Part shown: positions 1 through 6,742 of the stretch, in pieces | Position numbering within the stretch: position 1 is the first letter of the stretch | Layout of the letters: every line of letters begins with the position of its first letter | NCBI RefSeq assembly: GCF_016785085.1 | Contig: NZ_JAENHO010000018.1 | Coordinates: 1-64,000, forward strand | DNA: 64,000 nt | Reading direction: 5' to 3' | From: Paractinoplanes lichenicola | GTDB taxonomy: Bacteria; Actinomycetota; Actinomycetes; Mycobacteriales; Micromonosporaceae | Translations under genes and position numbers: made by a program | Notes under the pieces: model-generated | Told to the model about the DNA's origin: nothing | Databases searched by the model: none | What the model saw: only the letters and a program-made list of their open reading frames with translations

Positions 1-155
1 CCGGCCAGCCCCGGGCAGACGGCTCGTCAGCCCGGCCAGCCCCGGGCAGACGGCTCGTCAGCCCGGCCAGCCCCGGGCAGACGGCTCGTCAGCCCGGCCA
101 GCCCCGGGCAGACGGCTCGTCAGCCCGGCCAGCCCCGGCTAGACGGCTCGTCAGC
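1..155. repeat. 31-bp tandem repeat array, five copies
   Basis: Five head-to-tail copies of a 31-bp unit start at 1, 32, 63, 94 and 125. The first four are identical and the fifth differs at two bases. A decayed partial copy begins at 156. The unit is GC-rich and contains a short inverted repeat (ggct-cgtc-agcc). The window begins at a unit boundary, so the array probably continues upstream. A 31-bp period is not a multiple of three and there are no unique spacers, so neither a coding repeat nor a CRISPR array is likely. Confidence 0.9.
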
Positions 156-232
156 CCGGACAGCCCCAATGCCCCGTCCCGCTCGGGCCGCGCTGAATGT
201 AGTGAGCTGGACCAATGTCTTGCCGCCCGCAG

Positions 233-258
233 TTATCCACAATCCGGAGTTATCCACA
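233..258. promoter_or_regulatory. pair of DnaA boxes
   Basis: Two perfect TTATCCACA nonamers lie at 233-241 and 250-258, 17 bp apart in the same orientation. This matches the strong DnaA-box consensus. They sit in the gene-free stretch 156-389, between the tandem array and the 3' end of the VOC gene. No AT-rich unwinding element or dnaA/dnaN gene is in view, so a titration or regulatory site is more plausible than an origin. Nothing else was recognised in 156-389. Confidence 0.6.
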
Positions 259-389
259 GTCGCCCCGTTGCTCGACCGCCAAGATCAGCCCAGTTCGATA
301 AAATCGGTGAGGGTGGAGGCCCCCGGTGGGGTGGGCCTATGTTGACTACGTAGGGCCATGATCACTGAGCTCGGCCTGGACTGCTCGGT

Positions 390-815
390 CTACGTCAGGT
401 CGTCCGGGGTGAAGTCTTTCTTCTCGACCAGCACCAGCCAATTGCCGGTGTTGTCGCGCATGACCGCCTCCACCCCGTACGGCCGCTCCGCCGGCTCCTG
501 CAAAAACTCCACCCCGGCCGCCGCCAGCTCCGCGTGCGTCTTCCGGCAGTCGTCGACCCGCAGCCCGAAGCCGCCCATCTGCCCCGCCTCCAGCTGTCCC
601 CGGATGAAATCCGCGGCCTTGGGCGACAGCGGCGGCCCCGGCGTCATCAGGGTCAGTTCGAGCTCGGGCTGGTTGGGGTGGGCCAGCGTGACCCAGCGCA
701 GTTCCCCCATCCGGGCGTCCACCCGGGGCTCAAAACCCAGGTGCCGGACGTAGAAGTCGCGGGTGGCGTCCTGGTCGAGGCAGTACACGGTCATCAGCGA
801 GACGTTGAGAATCAT
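390..815 (-). CDS. VOC-family (glyoxalase/bleomycin-resistance fold) protein
   Basis: A 141-residue protein with the paired beta-alpha-beta-beta-beta units of the vicinal oxygen chelate superfamily. The opening strand and helix (TVYCLDQDATRDFYVRHLGF) and the closing segment DNTGNWLVLVEKKD are typical. Members are small metal-dependent lyases, dioxygenases or drug-binding proteins in the cytoplasm; the substrate cannot be read from sequence. The start codon overlaps the stop of the upstream AraC-type gene (shared bases 812-815, ATGA), so the two are translationally coupled. The regulator therefore probably controls this enzyme and itself. Confidence 0.85.
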   Translation of the reverse strand: MILNVSLMTVYCLDQDATRDFYVRHLGFEPRVDARMGELRWVTLAHPNQPELELTLMTPGPPLSPKAADFIRGQLEAGQMGGFGLRVDDCRKTHAELAAAGVEFLQEPAERPYGVEAVMRDNTGNWLVLVEKKDFTPDDLT

Positions 816-1222
816 GGTTCGACGCTAGGGCGTACGGGGTGGGAAGACTTCTCCGGAATTGCGTTGTGCATGAAGAGCCAGCACCCGGGGATGCGCGGCG
901 CCCCGGCCGCATAACGCCGCTGGTAGGCGCGCGGGCTCTCACCCACCAGCGCCCGGAAACGGGACGAGAAGGACCCCAGGGAGGCGAAGCCGACCGCCAT
1001 GCAGACCTCGGTGACGGTCAGATTCGCGTACCGGAGCAGCTCCTGAGCCCTGGCTATGCGACGGCGCGACAGATATCGCATCGGAGTTTCCCCGTACGCG
1101 GCCTGGAACGCCCGTACGAGATGGAAGCGCGACATGCCGGACAGTGCGGCCAGGCCGGTCAGCGTGAGCGGCTCCGCGCTGTGGCGGTCGATGTGGTCAC
1201 GCACCCTGCGCAAGGCGAACAC
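812..1222 (-). CDS. AraC-family regulator, DNA-binding domain only
   Basis: A 136-residue protein that is almost entirely an AraC C-terminal DNA-binding domain: two helix-turn-helix units, the first around LTLTGLAALSGMSRFHLVRA and the second around LTVTEVCMAVGFASLGSFSS, with the RYLSRRRIARAQELL linker helix. The sensory domain usual in 250-300 residue AraC regulators is missing. It is divergent from pdxT with only about 23 bp between starts, so both promoters overlap. It is the first gene of a two-gene unit with the VOC protein. Confidence 0.88.
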   Translation of the reverse strand: MFALRRVRDHIDRHSAEPLTLTGLAALSGMSRFHLVRAFQAAYGETPMRYLSRRRIARAQELLRYANLTVTEVCMAVGFASLGSFSSRFRALVGESPRAYQRRYAAGAPRIPGCWLFMHNAIPEKSSHPVRPSVEP

Positions 1223-1245
1223 GGCCTGAGCCTAAGGTGAGAAAC

Positions 1246-1848
1246 GTGAACATCGGAGTGCTGGCCCTGCAGGGCGACGTGCGGGAGCATCTGGCCGCGC
1301 TGGCCGAGAGTGATGTGCTGGCCCGGCCGATCCGGCGGCCCGAGGAGCTGGCCGACGTCGAGGCCCTGGTCGTGCCGGGTGGGGAGTCGACCACCATCAG
1401 CAAGCTGGCCGTGTCGTTCGGGCTGCTCGATCCGATCCGCAAGAGGATCGCCGACGGGATGCCGGTCTACGGGTCCTGCGCGGGCATGATTCTGCTGGCC
1501 ACGAAGGTGCTGGACGGGCGGCCCGATCAGGAGTCGTTCGACGGGATCGACATGACTGTGCGGCGCAACGCGTTCGGGCGGCAGGTCGACTCGTTCGAGG
1601 GTGACGTCGCGATCGACGGTATCGAGGGCGGGGATTTTCACGCCGTCTTCATCCGTGCGCCATGGGTCGAGGAGGTCGGCGGCGACGTGCGGGTGTTGGG
1701 CCGCGTCACGGACGGGCCGGCCGCCGGTAGGATTGTCGCCGTTCGGCAGGGGAACCTGCTCGCCACGGCTTTCCACCCGGAGCTCACCGGCGACCTTCGC
1801 GTCCACCGGTACTTCGTCGAGATGGTCCGCCAGGCCGTAGACGCTTAG
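1246..1848 (+). CDS. pdxT: pyridoxal 5'-phosphate synthase glutaminase subunit PdxT
   Basis: Class I glutaminase that releases ammonia from glutamine for the PdxS synthase, which makes PLP from ribose 5-phosphate and glyceraldehyde 3-phosphate. The opening NIGVLALQGDVREH, the oxyanion segment VPGGESTTISKL, the nucleophile Cys in YGSCAGMILLA and the AFHPELTGD His-Glu segment form the Cys-His-Glu triad. I chose GTG 1246 over the in-frame GTG 1237, giving 200 residues. It puts the start just before the conserved NIGVLALQG and 7 bases after TAAGGT (1233-1238), which can serve as a -10 box or overlap a Shine-Dalgarno. yebC follows after 20 bp. pdxS, the usual partner just upstream, is absent here. 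Confidence 0.93.
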   Translation: MNIGVLALQGDVREHLAALAESDVLARPIRRPEELADVEALVVPGGESTTISKLAVSFGLLDPIRKRIADGMPVYGSCAGMILLATKVLDGRPDQESFDGIDMTVRRNAFGRQVDSFEGDVAIDGIEGGDFHAVFIRAPWVEEVGGDVRVLGRVTDGPAAGRIVAVRQGNLLATAFHPELTGDLRVHRYFVEMVRQAVDA

Positions 1849-1868
1849 GTACGACACGGAGGTTTCGC

Positions 1869-2621
1869 ATGTCCGGCCACTCAAAATGGGCGACGACCAA
1901 GCACAAGAAGGCCGTCATCGACGCCAAGCGCGGCAAGATGTTCGCCAAGCTCATCAAGAACATCGAGGTCGCCGCGCGTACCGGTGGCGGGGATCCGGCC
2001 GGTAACCCCACCCTCTACGACGCCATTCAGAAGGCGAAGAAGAGCTCGGTCCCCAACAACAACATCGACAACGCGGTCAAGCGGGGCTCGGGCCTCGAGG
2101 GCGGCGGCGCCGACTGGCAGACGATCATGTATGAGGGTTACGGCCCGAACGGTGTCGCCCTGCTGATCGAGTGCCTCACCGACAACCGCAACCGCGCGGC
2201 GACCGAGGTGCGCACGGCGCTGACCCGCAACGGCGGCACGTTCGCCGACGCCGGCTCGGTGTCCTACCTGTTCAACCGCAAGGGCGTCGTGATCGTCCCG
2301 AAGGGCGGCCTCAGCGAGGACGACCTGATGCTGGCCGTGCTCGACGCGGGCGCCGAGGAGATCAACGACCTCGGTGACTCGTTCGAGGTCGTCAGCGAGC
2401 CGACCGACCTGGCCGGGGTGCGCACCGCGCTCAAGGACGCCGGCATCGAGTACGACTCGGCCGAGTCCCCGCTGCTGCCGACGATGTCCGTCCCGCTCGA
2501 CGAGGAAGGCGCGCGCAAGCTGATGAAGCTGGTCGACGCCCTCGACGACTGCGACGACGTCCAGGAGGTCTACCCCAACGCGGAGATCAGCGACGAGATC
2601 ATGGCGGCCATCGACGCCTGA
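1869..2621 (+). CDS. yebC: YebC/PmpR-family protein
   Basis: A 250-residue member of the YebC/PmpR (TACO1) family, beginning with the signature MSGHSKWATTKHKKAVIDAK. Family members act as DNA-binding regulators or help ribosomes through difficult sequences such as proline runs. In actinobacteria the gene usually lies just before ruvC, as here, with two genes in between. Full length (family about 245-250). It follows pdxT by 20 bp with a GGAGG-type ribosome site (1859-1863), so the two are probably co-transcribed. A GC-rich hairpin follows. Confidence 0.95.
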   Translation: MSGHSKWATTKHKKAVIDAKRGKMFAKLIKNIEVAARTGGGDPAGNPTLYDAIQKAKKSSVPNNNIDNAVKRGSGLEGGGADWQTIMYEGYGPNGVALLIECLTDNRNRAATEVRTALTRNGGTFADAGSVSYLFNRKGVVIVPKGGLSEDDLMLAVLDAGAEEINDLGDSFEVVSEPTDLAGVRTALKDAGIEYDSAESPLLPTMSVPLDEEGARKLMKLVDALDDCDDVQEVYPNAEISDEIMAAIDA

Positions 2622-2640
2622 CAACACAGACAGTATGGTG

Positions 2641-2667
2641 GCGGGGCCGGTCAGTGATCGGCCCCGC
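2641..2667 (+). terminator. terminator-like hairpin after yebC
   Basis: Nine-base arms at 2641-2649 and 2659-2667 (gcggggccg / cggccccgc) enclose a 9-nt loop. No T-run follows, which is common for actinobacterial terminators. It separates yebC from the Uma2 gene. Confidence 0.55.
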
Positions 2668-2694
2668 TTCGCCGTCTCGGGGGTGTGACCTGCC

Positions 2695-3246
2695 ATGTCC
2701 GGGCTCTCGCTGCCGCCCATCGAGGATCTCGAGATCGACGACCTCGCGGCGCTGCCCAAGCCCTACCGCTACGAGCTGCGCGAGGGCAATCTCGTGATCG
2801 CCGCGCCGTCCAGCTTCTGGCACAAGGTCATGGCCCGCCGCGTCCTGCTCATGCTGCACGCGTCAGGCCTCAACGTCTTCCAAGATCCCGGCGTACGGGG
2901 GGATCGGCCGCGCGACAACCGCGTTCCCGACCTCGGCGTCGTCTCGCGCCTGCCGGCCGGCCTGGCGACGTATTCCAACCTGCCCGCCAGCTCGTTCAGC
3001 CTGGTCGTCGAGATCGTCTCCGAGGGCGCGGCGAACGGCGAATACACCGACAAGGCCGCCTGGTACGGCGAGCACGGCATCCCGGAGTACTGGATCGTCG
3101 ACCGCACCCCCGACCGGGCCGACGACGACGCCTTCGTGTTCGTGCACCGGCTGCTGCTGGCCGGCGGCGAACCGATCTACGGCAGGGAACGCAACGTGCT
3201 GCTCTCCGAACTCGAGGCGGAGTATCCCGATATCGCGGTCGGCTAA
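2695..3246 (+). CDS. Uma2-family (DUF820) restriction-endonuclease-fold protein
   Basis: A 183-residue protein with the PD-(D/E)XK nuclease core: VPDLGVV (Asp79), LVVEIVSEG (Glu106) and DKAAWYGEHGIPEYWIVD (Lys120) are in order and intact. Uma2 proteins are putative Mg2+-dependent nucleases that are plentiful in actinobacteria and cyanobacteria; no substrate is established. Here it stands alone between yebC and ruvC, without a methylase or antitoxin beside it. It is convergent with the next gene. The function call rests on the fold only. Confidence 0.88.
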   Translation: MSGLSLPPIEDLEIDDLAALPKPYRYELREGNLVIAAPSSFWHKVMARRVLLMLHASGLNVFQDPGVRGDRPRDNRVPDLGVVSRLPAGLATYSNLPASSFSLVVEIVSEGAANGEYTDKAAWYGEHGIPEYWIVDRTPDRADDDAFVFVHRLLLAGGEPIYGRERNVLLSELEAEYPDIAVG

Positions 3247-3274
3247 TGTCGCCCGTCGATATCTCAGCGGTCTT

Positions 3275-3811
3275 TCAGTAATCCACCGAGAGCCACTGCA
3301 TGGATTGAATCAGGGTGGCGATGAGAAGCACCCCGAACGCGATCCGGCGGCCCACGGCGTGCCACTGCTGACGCCGGTACGCCTGACACCACGCGATCCC
3401 GGCGTCGGCCCGCGAGACCACCCCGCCGCGGATCGTGCCCGGGATCAGTTCGGCCTTGCGCAGGGCCAGGCTGCCGCCCCGGCGATAGAGCGCGGGGGAG
3501 TAGGCGGGCGGCGGCAGCACCCGTACGTCGATCTCGTAGATCTGGTCGTCGCGCCACTGCTTCGTACGGACGGCCAGGCGGTGCTGCATGTATTCGCGTA
3601 CGGCGTGGGGCCGCCCCAGCAGGCGCCGGCGCCACGACAGGCGGCGCCAGTGACCGGCGACGTCGGCCAGCACGTCCATGTAGATGTGTGCGGCCTCGGC
3701 ATCCCCGCCGACCAGCCGGTTCGTCTCACGGCGCAGGTCGTCCAGGTGGGTCGCGACGAAGGTGACGTAGCCCGGTGGCGGCTCGTCATCCATGGGTGGA
3801 ACGAGATACAT
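3275..3811 (-). CDS. hypothetical protein with C-terminal membrane segment
   Basis: A protein of about 178 residues that I do not recognise. The N-terminal half is charged and helical (FVATHLDDLRRETNRL; DVLADVAGHWRRLSWRRRLL). A central part is compatible with beta structure, and a hydrophobic stretch near the C-terminus (RIAFGVLLIATLIQSMQWL) could be a single membrane anchor. I chose ATG 3811, next to an in-frame GTG 3814, after GGGGGTGAG. It is divergent from ruvC and convergent with the Uma2 gene. Coding-like GC skew at third positions supports a real gene. Confidence 0.7.
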   Translation of the reverse strand: MYLVPPMDDEPPPGYVTFVATHLDDLRRETNRLVGGDAEAAHIYMDVLADVAGHWRRLSWRRRLLGRPHAVREYMQHRLAVRTKQWRDDQIYEIDVRVLPPPAYSPALYRRGGSLALRKAELIPGTIRGGVVSRADAGIAWCQAYRRQQWHAVGRRIAFGVLLIATLIQSMQWLSVDY

Positions 3812-3879
3812 CACTCACCCCCGCCCCTCATCGTCGAGGCGTGTCGCCGCCGGGCGCAAGAGGGCGGGGTATTAGGGTG

Positions 3880-3895
3880 TCGAACACACGTACGT
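3880..3895. promoter_or_regulatory. LexA/SOS box upstream of ruvC
   Basis: The sequence TCGAACACACGTACGT matches the actinobacterial SOS box (TCGAAC-N4-GTTCGA) at 10 of 12 specified bases. It lies 20 bp before the ruvC start and directly downstream of TAGGGT (3873-3878), a plausible -10 element. LexA bound here would block the ruvCAB operon until DNA damage, as reported for mycobacterial ruvC. It overlaps the upstream GTG 3894, which argues for the later ruvC start. Confidence 0.65.
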
Positions 3896-3914
3896 GAGGC
3901 AGGGGAGGTCCGTG

Positions 3915-4448
3915 GTGCGCGTGCTCGGAATCGACCCGGGTCTCACCCGCTGCGGGGTCGGGGTCGTCGAGGGCGTGCCGGGCCGGCCGTGCAAGCTGGT
4001 CGGCTATTACGTGGTCTACACCGACCCCGGCGACGACATCTCGCTGCGCCTGCTGCATCTCGACCGTTCCCTGGCCGAGCTGGTGGCCGAGCACAAGCCC
4101 GACAGCGTCGCCGTGGAACGGGTGTTCTCCCAGCACAATGTCCGTACGGTCATGGGCACGGCCCAGGCCAGCGCGGTTGGTGTGCTCTCCGGCGCGCGGG
4201 CCGGGCTCCCCGTCGAGACGTACACGCCGAGCGAGGTCAAGGCGGCCGTCACCGGCTCCGGCACGGCCGGCAAGGCCCAGGTGACGGCGATGGTCACGCG
4301 GCTGCTGTCGCTCGACGCGCCGCCCAAGCCGGCCGACGCGGCCGACGCGCTCGCGCTCGCCATCTGCCACATCTGGCGCGGCGGCACCCGCGCCAGGATT
4401 CAGGCGGCCGCGGTGGCTGCCGCTCGTAAGGGGGCCCGGAGAAGATGA
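3915..4448 (+). CDS. ruvC: Holliday junction resolvase RuvC
   Basis: Endonuclease that cuts Holliday junctions symmetrically, working with RuvAB. It opens with VLGIDPGLTRCGVGVV, carrying the first catalytic Asp, followed by VAVERVFSQHN (Glu) and AADALALAICH (Asp pair) of the RNase H fold. I chose GTG 3915, giving 177 residues, because AGGGGAGG (3901-3908) lies 6 bases before it and the protein then starts at the conserved core. GTG 3894 and 3912 are alternatives. It overlaps ruvA by ATGA (4445-4448), and the ruvC-ruvA-ruvB operon is probably under the SOS box. Confidence 0.96.
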   Translation: MRVLGIDPGLTRCGVGVVEGVPGRPCKLVGYYVVYTDPGDDISLRLLHLDRSLAELVAEHKPDSVAVERVFSQHNVRTVMGTAQASAVGVLSGARAGLPVETYTPSEVKAAVTGSGTAGKAQVTAMVTRLLSLDAPPKPADAADALALAICHIWRGGTRARIQAAAVAAARKGARRR

Positions 4449-5047
4449 TTGCCAGCGTGCGCGGCGTAGTGGCGGCGATCATGCCGGACGGCGCGGTCAT
4501 CGAGGTCGGCGGCGTCGGCCTGCAGGTGCAGTGCGCCCCCGGCACCCTGGCCAATCTCAAGGCCGGCGCCGAGGCCCGCCTGGCCACCAGCATGGTGGTG
4601 CGGGAAGACTCGCTAACCCTGTACGGCTTCGCCGACGACGACGAGAAGCACCTGTTCGAGCTGCTGCAGACGGCCAGCGGGGTCGGCCCCCGGCTGGCCC
4701 AGGCCGTGCTGGCAGTGCACCAGCCCGAGACCGTACGCCGGGCGATCGCCGGGGGCGACCTGGCCACGCTGACCCGGGTGCCCGGCATCGGCAAGAAGGG
4801 CGCCGAGCGCATGGTGCTCGAGCTGCGCGACCGCATCGGCCCGATGCCGATCGCCGACGGCGGCCCAGCCGGGGTGCTCAACGGCGCCTGGCAGGATCAG
4901 GTGCGCCAGGGCGTGCTCGCGCTCGGCTGGTCCGCCGCCCAGGCCGACCAGGCGGTGGCCGCGGTCGCCGAGGGCATCGACGGCGACGTCCCGCCCGTGC
5001 CCGTCTTGTTGCGCCAGGCCATCCGGCTGCTGGGCAAGGCCCGATGA
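4445..5047 (+). CDS. ruvA: Holliday junction branch migration protein RuvA
   Basis: A 200-residue DNA-binding subunit that forms a tetramer on four-way junctions and loads the RuvB motor. The N-terminal OB fold begins MIASVRGVVAAIMPDGAVIE. Two helix-hairpin-helix motifs follow (ASGVGPRLAQAVL and VPGIGKKGAERMVLEL), and the C-terminal UBA-like domain that contacts RuvB is at about 150-200. It is coupled to ruvC and ruvB by 4-bp overlaps at both ends. Confidence 0.97.
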   Translation: MIASVRGVVAAIMPDGAVIEVGGVGLQVQCAPGTLANLKAGAEARLATSMVVREDSLTLYGFADDDEKHLFELLQTASGVGPRLAQAVLAVHQPETVRRAIAGGDLATLTRVPGIGKKGAERMVLELRDRIGPMPIADGGPAGVLNGAWQDQVRQGVLALGWSAAQADQAVAAVAEGIDGDVPPVPVLLRQAIRLLGKAR

Positions 5048-6075
5048 GCGACCTGGTCTCGGCCGACGCCGGCGACGACGAGCTCGACGCCGAGGCGAGC
5101 GTCCGCCCGCGCCGCCTGGCCGACTTCATCGCCCAGCACCGCGTCCGCGACCAGCTCGAGCTCCTCCTCAAGGGCGCGATGGGCCGCGGCACCCCACCCG
5201 ACCACATCCTGCTCTCCGGGCCGCCTGGCTTGGGTAAGACCACACTGGCCAACATCACCGCCGCTGAGCTGGGGACGAGCATTCGGACGACCAGCGGGCC
5301 GGTGATCGAGCGGTCGGGGGATCTGGCCGCGATCCTGACCAGCCTGGGTCCGGGTGACGTGTTGTTCATCGACGAGATCCACCGCATCGCCAAGCCGGCC
5401 GAGGAGCTGCTCTACAGCGCGATGGAGGACTTCCGGGTCGACGTCATCGTGGGCAAGGGGCCGGGGGCGACCGCGATCCCGATCGACGTCGAGCCGTTCA
5501 CGCTGGTCGGGGCGACGACGCGGGCCGGGCTGCTGTCGGGGCCGATGCGCGACCGGTTCGGTTTCGTAGCGCATCTCGACTTCTATTCGCCCGAGGATCT
5601 CGACTCGCTGCTGCACCGGTCGGCCCGCATTCTCGGGGTGCCGATCACCGCGGGCGGCGCGGCCGAGATCGCGGGTCGCTCGCGAGGCACCCCGCGTATT
5701 GCGAATCGCCTGCTCAGGCGGGTGCGAGACTTCGCCGAGGTGCGCGCCGACGGGGTCGTGACCGAGGAGACGGCGCGCGCCGCGCTCAAGGTGTACGACG
5801 TGGACGCTCTGGGTCTCGACCGGCTCGACCGGGCCGTGCTGCGTGCGCTGATCGAGTCGTTCAAGGGCGGCCCGGTCGGTCTGTCCACGCTGGCGGTTGC
5901 CGTCGGCGAGCAGTCCGACACCGTCGAGGAGGTCTGCGAGCCTTTCCTCGTACGGGCGGGGCTGCTCGCGCGCACGCCGCGCGGGCGGGTCGCGACCGAG
6001 GCGGGCTGGGCGCACCTGGGAAAGACACCGCCGTCCGGCACGATCCAAGGTGATTTGTTCGCACGGGATGCATGA
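5044..6075 (+). CDS. ruvB: Holliday junction ATP-dependent helicase RuvB
   Basis: AAA+ motor of branch migration, 343 residues. Walker A is LSGPPGLGKTTLA, Walker B is VLFIDEIHRI, sensor 1 lies in LVGATTRAGLL, the arginine finger is in GPMRDRFGF, and the C-terminal winged helix carries FLVRAGLLARTPRGR. The ATG at 5044 overlaps the ruvA stop (ATGA). The reading frame stays open upstream through ruvA, but those residues are out of family. Last gene of the ruvCAB operon. Confidence 0.97.
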   Translation: MSDLVSADAGDDELDAEASVRPRRLADFIAQHRVRDQLELLLKGAMGRGTPPDHILLSGPPGLGKTTLANITAAELGTSIRTTSGPVIERSGDLAAILTSLGPGDVLFIDEIHRIAKPAEELLYSAMEDFRVDVIVGKGPGATAIPIDVEPFTLVGATTRAGLLSGPMRDRFGFVAHLDFYSPEDLDSLLHRSARILGVPITAGGAAEIAGRSRGTPRIANRLLRRVRDFAEVRADGVVTEETARAALKVYDVDALGLDRLDRAVLRALIESFKGGPVGLSTLAVAVGEQSDTVEEVCEPFLVRAGLLARTPRGRVATEAGWAHLGKTPPSGTIQGDLFARDA

Positions 6076-6110
6076 AATCCCCTCGTAATGCGAACGTGAT
6101 GTGTGCCGCA

Positions 6111-6140
6111 TTCGGACTTCCCAGGTTGACCGATTAGACT
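6111..6140 (+). promoter_or_regulatory. possible promoter for yajC-secDF
   Basis: TAGACT (6135-6140) fits the actinobacterial -10 consensus TANNNT, with a weak -35 candidate TTCGGA at 6111-6116. It lies in the 147-bp gap between ruvB and yajC, about 80 bp before the yajC start. Confidence 0.35.
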
Positions 6141-6222
6141 CGCCGCGGTTCAACCCGGGATGTGCTTATCGCCCCGGTGCGCGTGATCCGCGCCGCCGGT
6201 GGCCAACGGAAGGCTTTAATTC

Positions 6223-6609
6223 GTGATTCAGGCAGCCGAGGCATCCGGCGGTGGCAGCTTCACGCCGCTGCTCCTCATCGTTCTGCTCTTCGCCGTGATG
6301 TATTTCCTGATGATCCGGCCGCAGCAGAAGCGGCGCCGTGAGGCTCAGCAGATGCAGAATGCCCTGGGCCCGGGTGACCGCATCGTCACCATCGGCGGCC
6401 TGCACGGCACGGTCGTCTCCGTCGACGACGACGTTGTGACCCTCGACATCGCCGACGGCGTCCACGTGCAGTTCGCCCGCCCGGCGATCGCCCGCGTCCT
6501 GCCCGCCGAGTCCGCCGTTCCCGTCGCGGAGGAGATCGAGGAGCCCCTCGAGCCCGCGGTGGAGGAGCCGGTTGTCGACCCGGTGACCGATACGCGTAAA
6601 AAGGACTGA
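6223..6609 (+). CDS. yajC: preprotein translocase subunit YajC
   Basis: A 128-residue single-span membrane protein of the Sec accessory complex SecDF-YajC. One membrane helix (LLLIVLLFAVMYFLMI, residues about 13-28) is followed by the conserved RPQQKRRREAQ and a cytoplasmic beta domain (ALGPGDRIVTIGGLHGTVV). The acidic tail (VAEEIEEPLEPAVEEP) is typical of actinobacterial members. The start is GTG 6223. secD and secF follow on the same strand. Confidence 0.95.
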   Translation: MIQAAEASGGGSFTPLLLIVLLFAVMYFLMIRPQQKRRREAQQMQNALGPGDRIVTIGGLHGTVVSVDDDVVTLDIADGVHVQFARPAIARVLPAESAVPVAEEIEEPLEPAVEEPVVDPVTDTRKKD

Positions 6610-6742
6610 CGTTAGTCCCTACGGGCCGGCCCGCGGCGACTCATAGCCGCCGGGCCGGTTCGTCGGGTGTGCGCGGACCCAGCCGCGTGAGCTTGACCGA
6701 CCAGACCAGACCAAAGCCGTAAGACACAGGGAGACCGAAGCC

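Noticed and set aside
1..155. CRISPR array
   Set aside because: Units are directly adjacent with no unique spacers, and no cas gene is present.
233..258. Chromosomal replication origin
   Set aside because: Only two DnaA boxes, no AT-rich region and no dnaA, dnaN or parAB genes in the window.
2685..3281. Overlapping Arg-rich frame over the Uma2 gene
   Set aside because: Composition is that of an out-of-frame shadow. The Uma2 frame carries the complete PD-(D/E)XK set.
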